Source: Chloroflexota bacterium (GTDB lineage: Bacteria > Chloroflexota > Limnocylindria > Limnocylindrales > CSP1-4). Taken from it: DNA of 5,678 bases. The notes under the pieces were generated by a model. The model was not told where the DNA came from. It worked only from the letters and a program-made list of their open reading frames with translations, and ran no database searches. Below are positions 1-5,272 of this stretch, in pieces; position 1 is the stretch's first letter, and every line of letters begins with the position of its first letter. The position numbers and the translations under genes were made by a program. Where the stretch lies: the NCBI GenBank assembly GCA_021790375.1, contig JAJYEB010000138.1, positions 1-5,678 of the forward strand, read 5' to 3'.

Positions 1-987
1 GCCCGCGAGAACGGCGTCGACCTGGCCACGGTGCGCGGCACCGGGCACGGCGGACGCGTGACGCGCGAGGATGTCCTCAACTTCGTGGCGTCGCGCGCGG
101 GAATCGCGCCGTCCGCCGCCGGGTTGCCGGCTGTGCCGCCGCCGGTTATCCCGGCCTCTCTGACCCCGCCGACCCAGGGCGCCTCGGCCTTCCCGCCGCC
201 CGTGGCGCCCCCCGCTGCCGGCCCATCGGCCACCGCCCCCGGGATCCCCACGCCTGCCGCCCCGCCGGCGGTCCTCGGCGAGGGCGACCAGCTCAAGCCC
301 ATGACCCAGATGCGGCGGGGGATCGCCGCGCAGATGGCCCGCGCCGTGTCGGTGCCGATGGCGTACCTGACGCTCGAGGTCGACATGTCGGGCGTCGTGG
401 CGCTCCGCGAGGCGATGAAGCGCGAGTACGAGGCTCGCGAGGGGATCGGCCTGTCCTACGTCGCGTTCGTCACCAAGGCCGCCGTCGAGGCCCTGCGGCG
501 CCACCCCGACATCAACGGCCACTGGACCGACCAGGGGCTGCTGCGCCGGGCCCGCATCAACGTCAGCGTGGCCGTCGCGGTGGACGACGGCCTCATCGCG
601 CCGGTGATCCACGACGCCGACCGGCTGAGCATCAACGGGCTCAACCGCGCGGTGGTCGATCTCGCGGACCGTGCCCGCGGCAACCGGCTGCGGCTCGAGG
701 ACCTGCAGGGCGGGACGTTCACCGTCGACAACACGGGCTGGTTCGGCTCGGTGGTGAGCGCGCCGATCGTCAACGTTCCCGAGATCGCGATCCTCACCAT
801 GGAGGCCATCCAGCGCCGACCGGTGGTGGTCGACACGCCGGCCGGTGAGGCGATCGCCATCCGCCCGATGATGTACATCTGCTCGAGCTTCGACCACCGG
901 GCCACCGACGGTGCCCAGATGGGCCGCTTCATGCAGGACGTCAAGCGCTGGCTCGAGTCGGTGGACGCGCAGACGGCGATCTGGTGA
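1..987 (+). CDS. 2-oxo acid dehydrogenase E2 component (dihydrolipoamide acyltransferase), 5'-truncated
   Basis: This is the acyltransferase core of a pyruvate or branched-chain 2-oxo acid dehydrogenase complex; it moves the acyl group from lipoyl-lysine to coenzyme A in the cytoplasm. The frame is open from base 1, so the lipoyl domain lies outside the window. Visible residues 1-34 are most of a peripheral subunit-binding domain (core VRGTGHGGRVTREDV), which docks E1 or E3. Residues about 35-95 form a Pro/Ala-rich flexible linker. The catalytic domain runs from about residue 98 (LKPMTQMRRGIA) to the end. It includes the fold motif TVDNTGWFGS, the stretch PEIAILTMEAIQRRP, and the active-site motif DHRATDG with His299 and Asp303 of the visible fragment. 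The NTG-FGS and MEAIQRRP forms resemble branched-chain or generic E2s more than enterobacterial AceF, but the substrate cannot be fixed without the E1 genes. It ends with TGA, 4 bases before lipA, so the two are probably co-transcribed. The family call is secure; substrate specificity is inference. Confidence 0.95.
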   Translation, partial: ARENGVDLATVRGTGHGGRVTREDVLNFVASRAGIAPSAAGLPAVPPPVIPASLTPPTQGASAFPPPVAPPAAGPSATAPGIPTPAAPPAVLGEGDQLKPMTQMRRGIAAQMARAVSVPMAYLTLEVDMSGVVALREAMKREYEAREGIGLSYVAFVTKAAVEALRRHPDINGHWTDQGLLRRARINVSVAVAVDDGLIAPVIHDADRLSINGLNRAVVDLADRARGNRLRLEDLQGGTFTVDNTGWFGSVVSAPIVNVPEIAILTMEAIQRRPVVVDTPAGEAIAIRPMMYICSSFDHRATDGAQMGRFMQDVKRWLESVDAQTAIW

Positions 988-991
988 GCCG

Positions 992-2068
992 GTGAACCGC
1001 GAGCTGCCGATCCTGCCGTCTCCGCCCGGGGCGCACGCGCACGGCTTCGAGGCGCCGACCATCGCGATGGGCGGGGTGCCGGAGGCTGGTGCCACCGCGG
1101 CCGCGGTTCCAGGCAACCACCTCGTCCCGCGGCGCCACCCCGACTGGATCCGCGCGAAGGTGCCCACCGGCGAGCGCTACTTCGGGCTGAAGGACCTCAT
1201 GCGCGGGTTGACCCTGCACACCGTGTGCGAGGAGGCCCGCTGCCCGAACATCGGGGAGTGCTGGGACCAGCGCACCGCGACCGTCATGATCCTGGGCGAC
1301 GTCTGCACGCGGGCCTGCGGCTTCTGCGCCATCAAGACCGGCCGCCCCACCTGGTTCGACGACGACGAGCCGCGCCGCGTGGCCGAGGCCGTGGCCGCGA
1401 TGGACCTCGACCACTGCGTGGTGACCAGCGTGGCCCGCGACGACCTGCCCGACGGGGGCGCCGGTGCCTTCGCGGCGACGATCCGCGAGCTGCGCGCGCG
1501 CTGCCCGGGGATGGGCGTGGAGGTGCTGATCCCCGACTTCAACGGCGAGGAGGCCCCGCTCCGGACGGTCATGGAGGCGGGACCGGACATCCTGAACCAC
1601 AACGTCGAGACGGTGGCGCGGCTGCAGAAGCCGGTGCGGAAGCGTGCCCGCTACGACCGTTCGCTGGGCGTCCTGGAGCGCGCGAAGGCGTACGCCCGCG
1701 AGATAGCCGGCCGCGATGGCACGGTCCATACCAAGTCGAGCATCATGGTCGGCCTGGGCGAGGAACGCGACGAGTTGTTGCAGACGTTCCGGGACCTGCG
1801 CGCCGTGGGCTGCGACATCCTGACCATCGGCCAGTACCTGCGGCCGTCGGAGCAGCACCTGCCGGTGGAGCGCTACTACCACCCGGCGGAGTTCGCCGAC
1901 CTGCGCGAGGAAGCGCTGGCGCTGGGCTTCCGCCACGTCGAGTCGGGGCCGCTGGTGCGCTCGAGCTACCACGCCCGCGACCAGGTGCCGGATTCCGAGC
2001 GCCGGGCCCTGGAGCGGGCCGCGCTCCGGGCGGCGGCCGAGGCCGGGGGAGCCACGCTCGTCGGCTGA
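992..2068 (+). CDS. lipA: Lipoyl synthase (radical SAM)
   Basis: LipA inserts two sulfur atoms into protein-bound octanoyl groups to make lipoyl cofactors, using two 4Fe-4S clusters and S-adenosylmethionine. With the GTG at 992 the product is 358 residues. The auxiliary-cluster motif CX4CX5C is Cys79, Cys84 and Cys90 (CEEARCPNIGEC). The radical-SAM motif CX3CX2C is Cys105, Cys109 and Cys112 (CTRACGFC). The C-terminal RSSYHA at about 323-328 supplies the conserved serine that ligates the auxiliary cluster. Other family signatures visible are HNVETV, KSSIMVGLGE and TIGQYLRPS. Homology to LipA becomes recognisable near residue 45 (RRHPDWIRAKVP), so the N terminus is longer than the usual 290-330-residue enzymes and is low in complexity. 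An ATG at 1067 would give 333 residues; neither start has a strong Shine-Dalgarno, and GTG 992 is chosen for its tight spacing to the E2 stop. A frame extending back to 911 overlaps E2 and is not credible. No lipB is visible in the window. Confidence 0.96.
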   Translation: MNRELPILPSPPGAHAHGFEAPTIAMGGVPEAGATAAAVPGNHLVPRRHPDWIRAKVPTGERYFGLKDLMRGLTLHTVCEEARCPNIGECWDQRTATVMILGDVCTRACGFCAIKTGRPTWFDDDEPRRVAEAVAAMDLDHCVVTSVARDDLPDGGAGAFAATIRELRARCPGMGVEVLIPDFNGEEAPLRTVMEAGPDILNHNVETVARLQKPVRKRARYDRSLGVLERAKAYAREIAGRDGTVHTKSSIMVGLGEERDELLQTFRDLRAVGCDILTIGQYLRPSEQHLPVERYYHPAEFADLREEALALGFRHVESGPLVRSSYHARDQVPDSERRALERAALRAAAEAGGATLVG

Positions 2069-2079
2069 AAGCGCGCGAG

Positions 2080-2114
2080 GGCGCCGGTTGCCTGGCACCG
2101 CCCGGAACGGCGCC
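2080..2114 (+). terminator. Candidate stem-loop downstream of lipA
   Basis: GGCGCCG at 2080-2086 is the exact reverse complement of CGGCGCC at 2108-2114. With one bulged G the stem can add two T-A pairs, leaving a loop of about 16 bases. It starts 11 bases after the lipA stop, where a transcript end is expected before convergent genes. There is no T-run after it, so it is at best a non-canonical terminator or an RNA 3'-end stabiliser. Short dyads of this kind also arise by chance in GC-rich sequence. Confidence 0.35.
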
Positions 2115-2142
2115 GGACGGATGGACCCGTAGCCTCGATGGC

Positions 2143-2232
2143 CTCCGACCCCGGGACACTCTCCGATCCGGGGTCACCCTCCGAGCTCGGGTCGCTCTCC
2201 GGGCTCGGGTCGCTCTCCAACCCCACCGCCAT
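2143..2232. repeat. Degenerate tandem array, 18-base period, about 5 units
   Basis: Units begin with CTCC at 2143, 2161, 2179, 2197 and 2215. The two best copies, CTCCGAGCTCGGGTCGCT (2179) and CTCCGGGCTCGGGTCGCT (2197), differ at one base. The copies at 2143 and 2161 are more diverged, and the one at 2215 keeps little beyond the CTCC start. Read on the plus strand, one frame gives a Ser/Gly/Leu/Pro hexapeptide repeat (SELGSL, SGLGSL); read on the minus strand it gives an acidic Ser/Asp/Glu repeat. Neither sits in a convincing gene, so I treat it as an intergenic minisatellite. Confidence 0.75.
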
Positions 2233-2483
2233 CCCGACGCCGGTCGCTGTCCGACCCGGCGTCATGCCGATCCCGCACCCTGCAGTTGTTGCGCCCGGGG
2301 AACGCTATGTTGGTCGCAGGACCTCTGCGAGCCCAAACCGGACCCAGTCGGGGCGGGTGCCACGCTCGTGGACGCCGGCACGGTGGTAGTTCGGGCACCA
2401 ATGCACGTCGGGGATCGAACATACCGTTCTCCCGGTGCATGATCTTCAGGATGCGTCGGAAGCGCCGGACTGACGTCCTGGTT

Positions 2484-2573
2484 GCCGCCGCTGGCCGTCT
2501 TGCCGCCGCTGGCCGTCTTGCCTCCGCTGGCCGTCTTGCCGCCGCTTGCCGTCTTGCCGCCGCTGGCCGCCGA
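2484..2573. repeat. Near-perfect tandem array, 18-base period, 4 full units plus 1 partial
   Basis: The unit is GCCGCCGCTGGCCGTCTT. Copies at 2484 and 2502 are identical, the copy at 2520 has one change (GCCTCC), the copy at 2538 has one change (GCTTGCC), and the fifth at 2556 matches for its first 14 bases and then diverges. There are no spacers, so it is not a CRISPR array. It lies 11 bases beyond the stop codon of the minus-strand DUF1801 gene. Read on the minus strand one frame encodes repeated KTASGG, but this is not the frame of the DUF1801 gene. High identity between copies suggests recent slippage or amplification. Confidence 0.9.
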
Positions 2574-2584
2574 TTTCGGGTGAG

Positions 2585-2950
2585 TCAGCGACGCCGGCGC
2601 GCCGCGTTCTCCGCGAGCCGTGCCCGGACGATCCTCTCGACGAGCGCGGCCGGCAGCGGCGCGTCCGGACGAAAGTGGATGGTCCCCTTGCCGTTCCACG
2701 AGGTCCCCAGCTCGTCCCGGAAGGTCTCGATGACCGCCATGCTCATCGGGAACAGGCTGCAGTGGTCGCGGAACGCCGCGTACGACACGAGCAGCCGGTC
2801 GCCGTCCCGGAAGGCCGGCATCTGGTAGCTGATCGTCTCCGTCGCGTGCGGCGCGACCGCCCTGATCTGCGCCCGCAGCCGCTCCAGGGCGGCGCGCGAC
2901 TCCGGTGGCAGCGCGGCCAGGTATGCGTCGACGCTGGCTGGGGTGGTCAT
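2585..2950 (-). CDS. DUF1801 / YdhG-family small protein
   Basis: A 121-residue cytoplasmic protein of the DUF1801 family, whose biochemical role is mostly unassigned. The family includes Bacillus subtilis YdhG (Fra), described as a frataxin-like iron chaperone; carrying that role over to this gene is only a possibility. Family features visible are the N-terminal helix MTTPASVDAYLAALP, the motif ETISYQMPAF at 38-47, FRDHCSLFP at 60-68, KGTIHF at 88-93 followed by PLP at 98-100, and a C-terminal helix LVERIVRARLAENAARRRR. The length and basic tail are typical, so the gene looks complete. The ATG at 2950 is chosen over an upstream in-frame ATG at 3022 because a GGAGG lies 7 bases before it and homology begins there. 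It follows the DinB-family gene after 29 bases and probably shares its transcript. Its stop abuts a tandem array. Confidence 0.9.
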   Translation of the reverse strand: MTTPASVDAYLAALPPESRAALERLRAQIRAVAPHATETISYQMPAFRDGDRLLVSYAAFRDHCSLFPMSMAVIETFRDELGTSWNGKGTIHFRPDAPLPAALVERIVRARLAENAARRRR

Positions 2951-2957
2951 GGCGATC

Positions 2958-2962
2958 CCTCC
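2958..2962 (-). promoter_or_regulatory. Shine-Dalgarno of the DUF1801 gene
   Basis: GGAGG on the minus strand, 7 bases before the ATG at 2950. It fixes the start and rules out the longer frame starting at 3022, which would overlap the upstream DinB-family gene. Confidence 0.85.
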
Positions 2963-2979
2963 GGGCAGGCCCGGCGCGG

Positions 2980-3489
2980 TCAGGAGATGGGTGGCGTCTC
3001 GACGAGGCGGCCATCCTGCCACGCATAGGCCCAGGCGTCGATCTCCGGCGGTTCGACTCCGAGCGTCGTCAGCGCGGTGCAGATCTGGCTGCGATGGTCG
3101 GTTCCGTGGTGGAGCGCCTGGGCGAGGCGGATGCCCAGCGGGGCATGGGCCTCGGAGCCGTCGTCACGGCGCCTGACGAGGATTACGTCCGGGTCCAGGT
3201 CCTGCGCCACGAACGCCGACCAGGACGCGCCGTTCCGCTCCATCACCGCCCGCAGCGCCGGGATTTCCATCTGCGCCTCGTCGATCCGCGCCACCAGGCC
3301 GCCCGTCACGGTGGACAGGTACCCACAGTCGGCCCCGACGAGGTGACGCATCGTGTCCAGGATCGAGCCGTAGGTCCCGGGCACGGCGGTCTCGAGCTGC
3401 TCGGGACGCAGCGAGAGGCACGTGTCGAGCAGCCGTACCGTCGCCCATGCGTGGTGCGCGAACGCGTCCGCGAGTGGAGATCTGCTCAT
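2980..3489 (-). CDS. DinB/YfiT-family putative metal-dependent protein
   Basis: A 169-residue protein of the DinB-like four-helix-bundle superfamily (the DinB of Bacillus, unrelated to DNA polymerase IV). Members bind a divalent metal through three histidines and include thiol-dependent transferases and many proteins of unknown function. The histidine set is intact: His49 in ILDTMRHLVGAD on the second helix, and His128 and His132 in LHHGTDHRSQI, the usual HxxxHR-Q signature. The opening ADAFAHHAWATVRLLD and the C-terminal PPEIDAWAYAW also fit the family, as does the length. The ATG at 3489 has an AGGGGG 7 bases upstream. It is the first gene of a two-gene unit with the DUF1801 gene, 29 bases downstream. 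The substrate is unknown, and the name does not imply SOS induction; I see no LexA site upstream. Confidence 0.9.
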   Translation of the reverse strand: MSRSPLADAFAHHAWATVRLLDTCLSLRPEQLETAVPGTYGSILDTMRHLVGADCGYLSTVTGGLVARIDEAQMEIPALRAVMERNGASWSAFVAQDLDPDVILVRRRDDGSEAHAPLGIRLAQALHHGTDHRSQICTALTTLGVEPPEIDAWAYAWQDGRLVETPPIS

Positions 3490-3496
3490 CCGCGCA

Positions 3497-3502
3497 CCCC
3501 CT
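3497..3502 (-). promoter_or_regulatory. Shine-Dalgarno of the DinB-family gene
   Basis: AGGGGG on the minus strand, 7 bases before the ATG at 3489; it supports that start. Confidence 0.75.
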
Positions 3503-3618
3503 GATGACCCGTCCCGAGGGCGGTCCCGCCACTGGCACCCGGCACTGAGCGGGCAACCCCACCTCCGACGCCATGCCGATGGAATCCCAAGCGGGTTGCG
3601 CCCCTCACCGTTGCCGGC

Positions 3619-3648
3619 ATTGTGTCAGCCGGGTGGGCGGGCGCGCAA
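3619..3648 (-). promoter_or_regulatory. Weak promoter candidate for the DinB-DUF1801 unit
   Basis: On the minus strand TTGCGC (3648-3643) and CACAAT (3624-3619) are separated by 18 bases, a loose match to a housekeeping sigma-factor promoter. It would leave a leader of roughly 120 bases before the DinB-family ATG. The match is poor at several positions and such matches are common, so this is only the best candidate I see in the 3490-3773 spacer. Confidence 0.2.
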
Positions 3649-3694
3649 CCGGAGGGTCGCGTCCTTCGGCACGTTGCTCGCAGCACCAGCCGGC

Positions 3695-3741
3695 CGATCC
3701 GCGCTCTGAGGCTCGACGGAGGGACACGGGGTCGCGGATCG
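3695..3741 (-). terminator. 9-base inverted repeat downstream of the unknown membrane protein gene
   Basis: CGATCCGCG at 3695-3703 and CGCGGATCG at 3733-3741 are perfect reverse complements separated by 29 bases. On the minus strand the structure starts 32 bases after the stop codon at 3774, so it could mark the end of that transcript. There is no T-run and the loop is long, so an operator-like dyad or chance is also possible. I see no other clear element in the 3490-3773 spacer apart from the weak promoter candidate. Confidence 0.3.
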
Positions 3742-3773
3742 CCCGCGAAGCCCGTCCTGGCAGCCTTTCGGTC

Positions 3774-4382
3774 TCATCGGCTCGTCGGCGGAGCGACGTA
3801 GCACCCGTAGGCGATGCCGGCGAATTGCACGGTGCGATGCCAGAAGAGACTGCCGTCGAGGCCCAGCGCGGCGATCTCGGCGTCCATTTGCAGGTACCGG
3901 GTTCCCCCGGACGTGTAGAGCCCCCGGTAGTTGTCCGATTCGAGCAGGCGGCCCAGGGGCTCGCCGTTCGAGGCGCCGAGCAGGTACCCGATCTTGTCGT
4001 TGAACAGGTACACGATGCCGTCGCTCACGGCCGCCGCCACCACGTCGCTGCTGAGGTGGAGGCTCCGGACGACCGGCTCGCGCCCCCCGCTGAGGATGTA
4101 CGCGGTGGCCTCGAAGGGACTGCGACCGTAGGTGGCCACGATCACGACCGATGTGTTCGCGTCACCGGCCAGCAGCGTCCCGTCCCCCACGCCCGGCACG
4201 CGGACCGTCCGGCTCGGGGGCAGGTGCGACACGGCATCGGTGCACGACGCGGGAATCGGCGCGCTGGTGAACGGCGCCAGGACGGCGAACGCGCTGAGAG
4301 AGAGGAGCAGCGCGCCGATTGCCGCGAGCAGGCCGCATCCCGGCAGCGCCGCCCTCCGCAGGATGGACGATCGAGTCGTCAC
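3774..4382 (-). CDS. Membrane-anchored or secreted protein of unknown function, possible beta-propeller fragment
   Basis: I do not recognise a named family. The 202-residue product has a short basic N terminus (TTRSSILRR), one strongly hydrophobic segment at about 12-38 that is a signal anchor or signal peptide, and an outside domain of about 160 residues. That domain alternates short strands with Gly/Asp turns (TLLAGDANTSVVIVATYG, VAAAVSDGIVYLFNDK, EIAALGLDGSLFWHRTV). The phrases read like PQQ- or BamB-type beta-propeller blades, but there is room for only three or four, fewer than a closed propeller. Cys47 and Cys194 sit near the two ends of the outside domain and could form a disulfide. 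The GTG at 4382 is chosen because AGGAG lies 4 bases upstream and the hydrophobic segment follows correctly; the frame stays open further upstream only as antisense-type shadow of the aldolase gene. A perfect hairpin separates it from the aldolase stop. Confidence 0.72.
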   Translation of the reverse strand: MTTRSSILRRAALPGCGLLAAIGALLLSLSAFAVLAPFTSAPIPASCTDAVSHLPPSRTVRVPGVGDGTLLAGDANTSVVIVATYGRSPFEATAYILSGGREPVVRSLHLSSDVVAAAVSDGIVYLFNDKIGYLLGASNGEPLGRLLESDNYRGLYTSGGTRYLQMDAEIAALGLDGSLFWHRTVQFAGIAYGCYVAPPTSR

Positions 4383-4386
4383 CTCG

Positions 4387-4391
4387 CTCCT
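4387..4391 (-). promoter_or_regulatory. Shine-Dalgarno deciding the GTG start of the unknown membrane protein
   Basis: AGGAG on the minus strand, 4 bases before GTG 4382. The spacing is a little short, but no other start fits just before the hydrophobic segment. Confidence 0.55.
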
Positions 4392-4404
4392 GTCCGGGAC
4401 GATC

Positions 4405-4430
4405 CTCCGGCGAGAGTGCTCTCGCCGGAG
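4405..4430 (-). terminator. Perfect 12-base-pair hairpin between aldolase and unknown membrane protein genes
   Basis: CTCCGGCGAGAG (4405-4416) and CTCTCGCCGGAG (4419-4430) are exact reverse complements separated by TG, giving a practical stem of 11 pairs with a GTGC loop. On the minus strand it begins 2 bases after the aldolase TAG and ends 13 bases before the Shine-Dalgarno of the next gene. The stem matches an intrinsic terminator, but the bases after it (GATCGTCCC) lack a T-run. It may be a partial terminator, an mRNA-stability element, or a structure that sets the expression ratio of the two genes. Confidence 0.7.
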
Positions 4431-4432
4431 CC

Positions 4433-5266
4433 CTACGCCCCCGGCACTCTCGTCCGCTCGATCTCGCGCCGCACGCCCTGCGCCAGGATCACCGCGTCGG
4501 TGGCAGCGGACACGAAGCGGAAGCCGCTCTCGAGGCAGGCACGGGCGGCGGCCCCGTCGGTGCAGTACATCCCGGCCGCGATCCCGCGCGAGACGCACGC
4601 GTCGCGCACGAGATCGAGCGCCTCGGCGTGCCGGCGCCGATCGCCTGCGCTGCGGGCGGACGGGTCGACCGGCATCCCGAGCGAGAGCGCCAGGTCGTTG
4701 GGACCCACCAGCAGCGCGTCGACTCCCGGCGTCGAGGCGATCGCCACGACGTTCGCCAGGCCCGTCGTCGTCTCGATCTGCAGGATCACCGCGGCACGCA
4801 CAGGGTCGGCCGGATCGGCCGGTCCGGGCATCGCGCGAGGACGCAGCGGCCCGTGCGAGCGCGTGCCTGCGGCCCCATGGCGGCATGCCGCGACCGCTGC
4901 GGCGGCCTCCTCCGCCGTGTTCACCATGGGGACGATGATCGCCAGCGCGCCCGCGTCGAGCGACCGCCCGATCGCCGCCACGCTGTTCTCCGGCACCCGG
5001 GTGATGGCCACCGCGCCCCCGCCCTCGATCGCCATGAACAGGGCCGCCAGGTCTCGCGCGGTCGCCCCGCCGTGCTGCTGGTCCACCACGACCGCGTCCG
5101 CCCCGGACCCGGCAAGCATCTCGGCCACGACGACGTCCGGGACGGTGAGCCACGCCGCCAGCACGCTGCCGCCCCCTCGCCAGCGCTCGAGCAGGGGGTT
5201 GGGGGCGGGCGTGGCGTGCCGGATCGGCATCGGGTCGAGGGCATCGGTGGGACCGCCGGTCGCCAT
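4433..5266 (-). CDS. HpcH/HpaI-family class II aldolase
   Basis: A 277-residue metal-dependent aldolase of the HpcH/HpaI (2,4-dihydroxyhept-2-enedioate aldolase) and citrate lyase beta fold. Family members cleave or form 4-hydroxy-2-oxo acids to give pyruvate or a related keto acid plus an aldehyde. Key residues are present by motif: His65 in VVVDQQHGG (catalytic base region), Arg90 in AITRVP (keto-acid binding), Glu165 in LQIET and Asp191 in VGPNDLAL (metal ligands). VPMVNTAEEA at 112-121 is also typical. Oddities are Gln-Gln before His65, where HpaI has Gly-Glu, and HGAAGTRSHGP at 130-140, where relatives usually have a YPP-G-RS-GP loop; both suggest a substrate different from HpaI. The ATG at 5266 lies 6 bases after the ABC ATPase stop without a clear Shine-Dalgarno; Met13 at 5230 is an alternative. 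The tight spacing implies co-transcription with the transporter. The exact substrate is unknown. Confidence 0.92.
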   Translation of the reverse strand: MATGGPTDALDPMPIRHATPAPNPLLERWRGGGSVLAAWLTVPDVVVAEMLAGSGADAVVVDQQHGGATARDLAALFMAIEGGGAVAITRVPENSVAAIGRSLDAGALAIIVPMVNTAEEAAAAVAACRHGAAGTRSHGPLRPRAMPGPADPADPVRAAVILQIETTTGLANVVAIASTPGVDALLVGPNDLALSLGMPVDPSARSAGDRRRHAEALDLVRDACVSRGIAAGMYCTDGAAARACLESGFRFVSAATDAVILAQGVRREIERTRVPGA

Positions 5267-5272
5267 CGACCG

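Larger units (their letters stand above)
2069..2584. other. Convergent intergenic region with two 18-base-period arrays
   Basis: The stretch lies between the stop codons of lipA (plus) and the DUF1801 gene (minus). It contains a GC-rich dyad close to lipA, a degenerate tandem array, about 250 bases without recognisable content, and a near-perfect tandem array that ends 11 bases from the DUF1801 stop. Open frames cross it on both strands, but none has a credible ribosome binding site, a recognisable domain or consistent GC-rich third positions. The middle part (about 2280-2450) is visibly less GC-rich than the flanking genes, as expected for non-coding or decayed sequence. Confidence 0.7.

Noticed and set aside
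911..991. Extension of lipA upstream to an ATG at 911
   Set aside because: It would overlap the E2 catalytic region containing the C-terminal helix, and the translated stretch is Arg/Ser-rich shadow sequence.
941..2098. A 385-codon open frame on the minus strand opposite lipA
   Set aside because: It is fully antisense to the unmistakable lipA gene, has no recognisable domain and is rich in Arg, Ala, Gly, Val and His, as expected from the complement of GC-rich coding sequence.
2410..2432. tRNA-like T-loop (GTTCGATCC) on the minus strand
   Set aside because: The flanking bases cannot form a five-base-pair T-stem and no acceptor, D or anticodon arm can be built around it.
2305..2445. Short minus-strand frame with a Cys/His cluster (CPNYH and nearby Cys and His)
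   Set aside because: It resembles a zinc-binding fragment, but it has no ribosome binding site, only a GTG that would give 33 residues, and no GC-rich third-position bias.
2484..2573. CRISPR array
   Set aside because: The copies are directly adjacent with no spacers and a unit of only 18 bases, and no cas gene is visible.
2262..2584. KTASGG-repeat tail as the real C terminus of the DUF1801 protein
   Set aside because: The repeat frame is shifted relative to the DUF1801 frame, whose own stop at 2585 follows a typical basic family C terminus; a frameshift would have to be shown. Kept only as a finding to test.
3553..3599. Inverted repeat GCAACCC / GGGTTGC in the spacer before the DinB-family gene
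   Set aside because: The arms are only 7 bases with a loop over 30 bases, a level expected by chance in GC-rich sequence.
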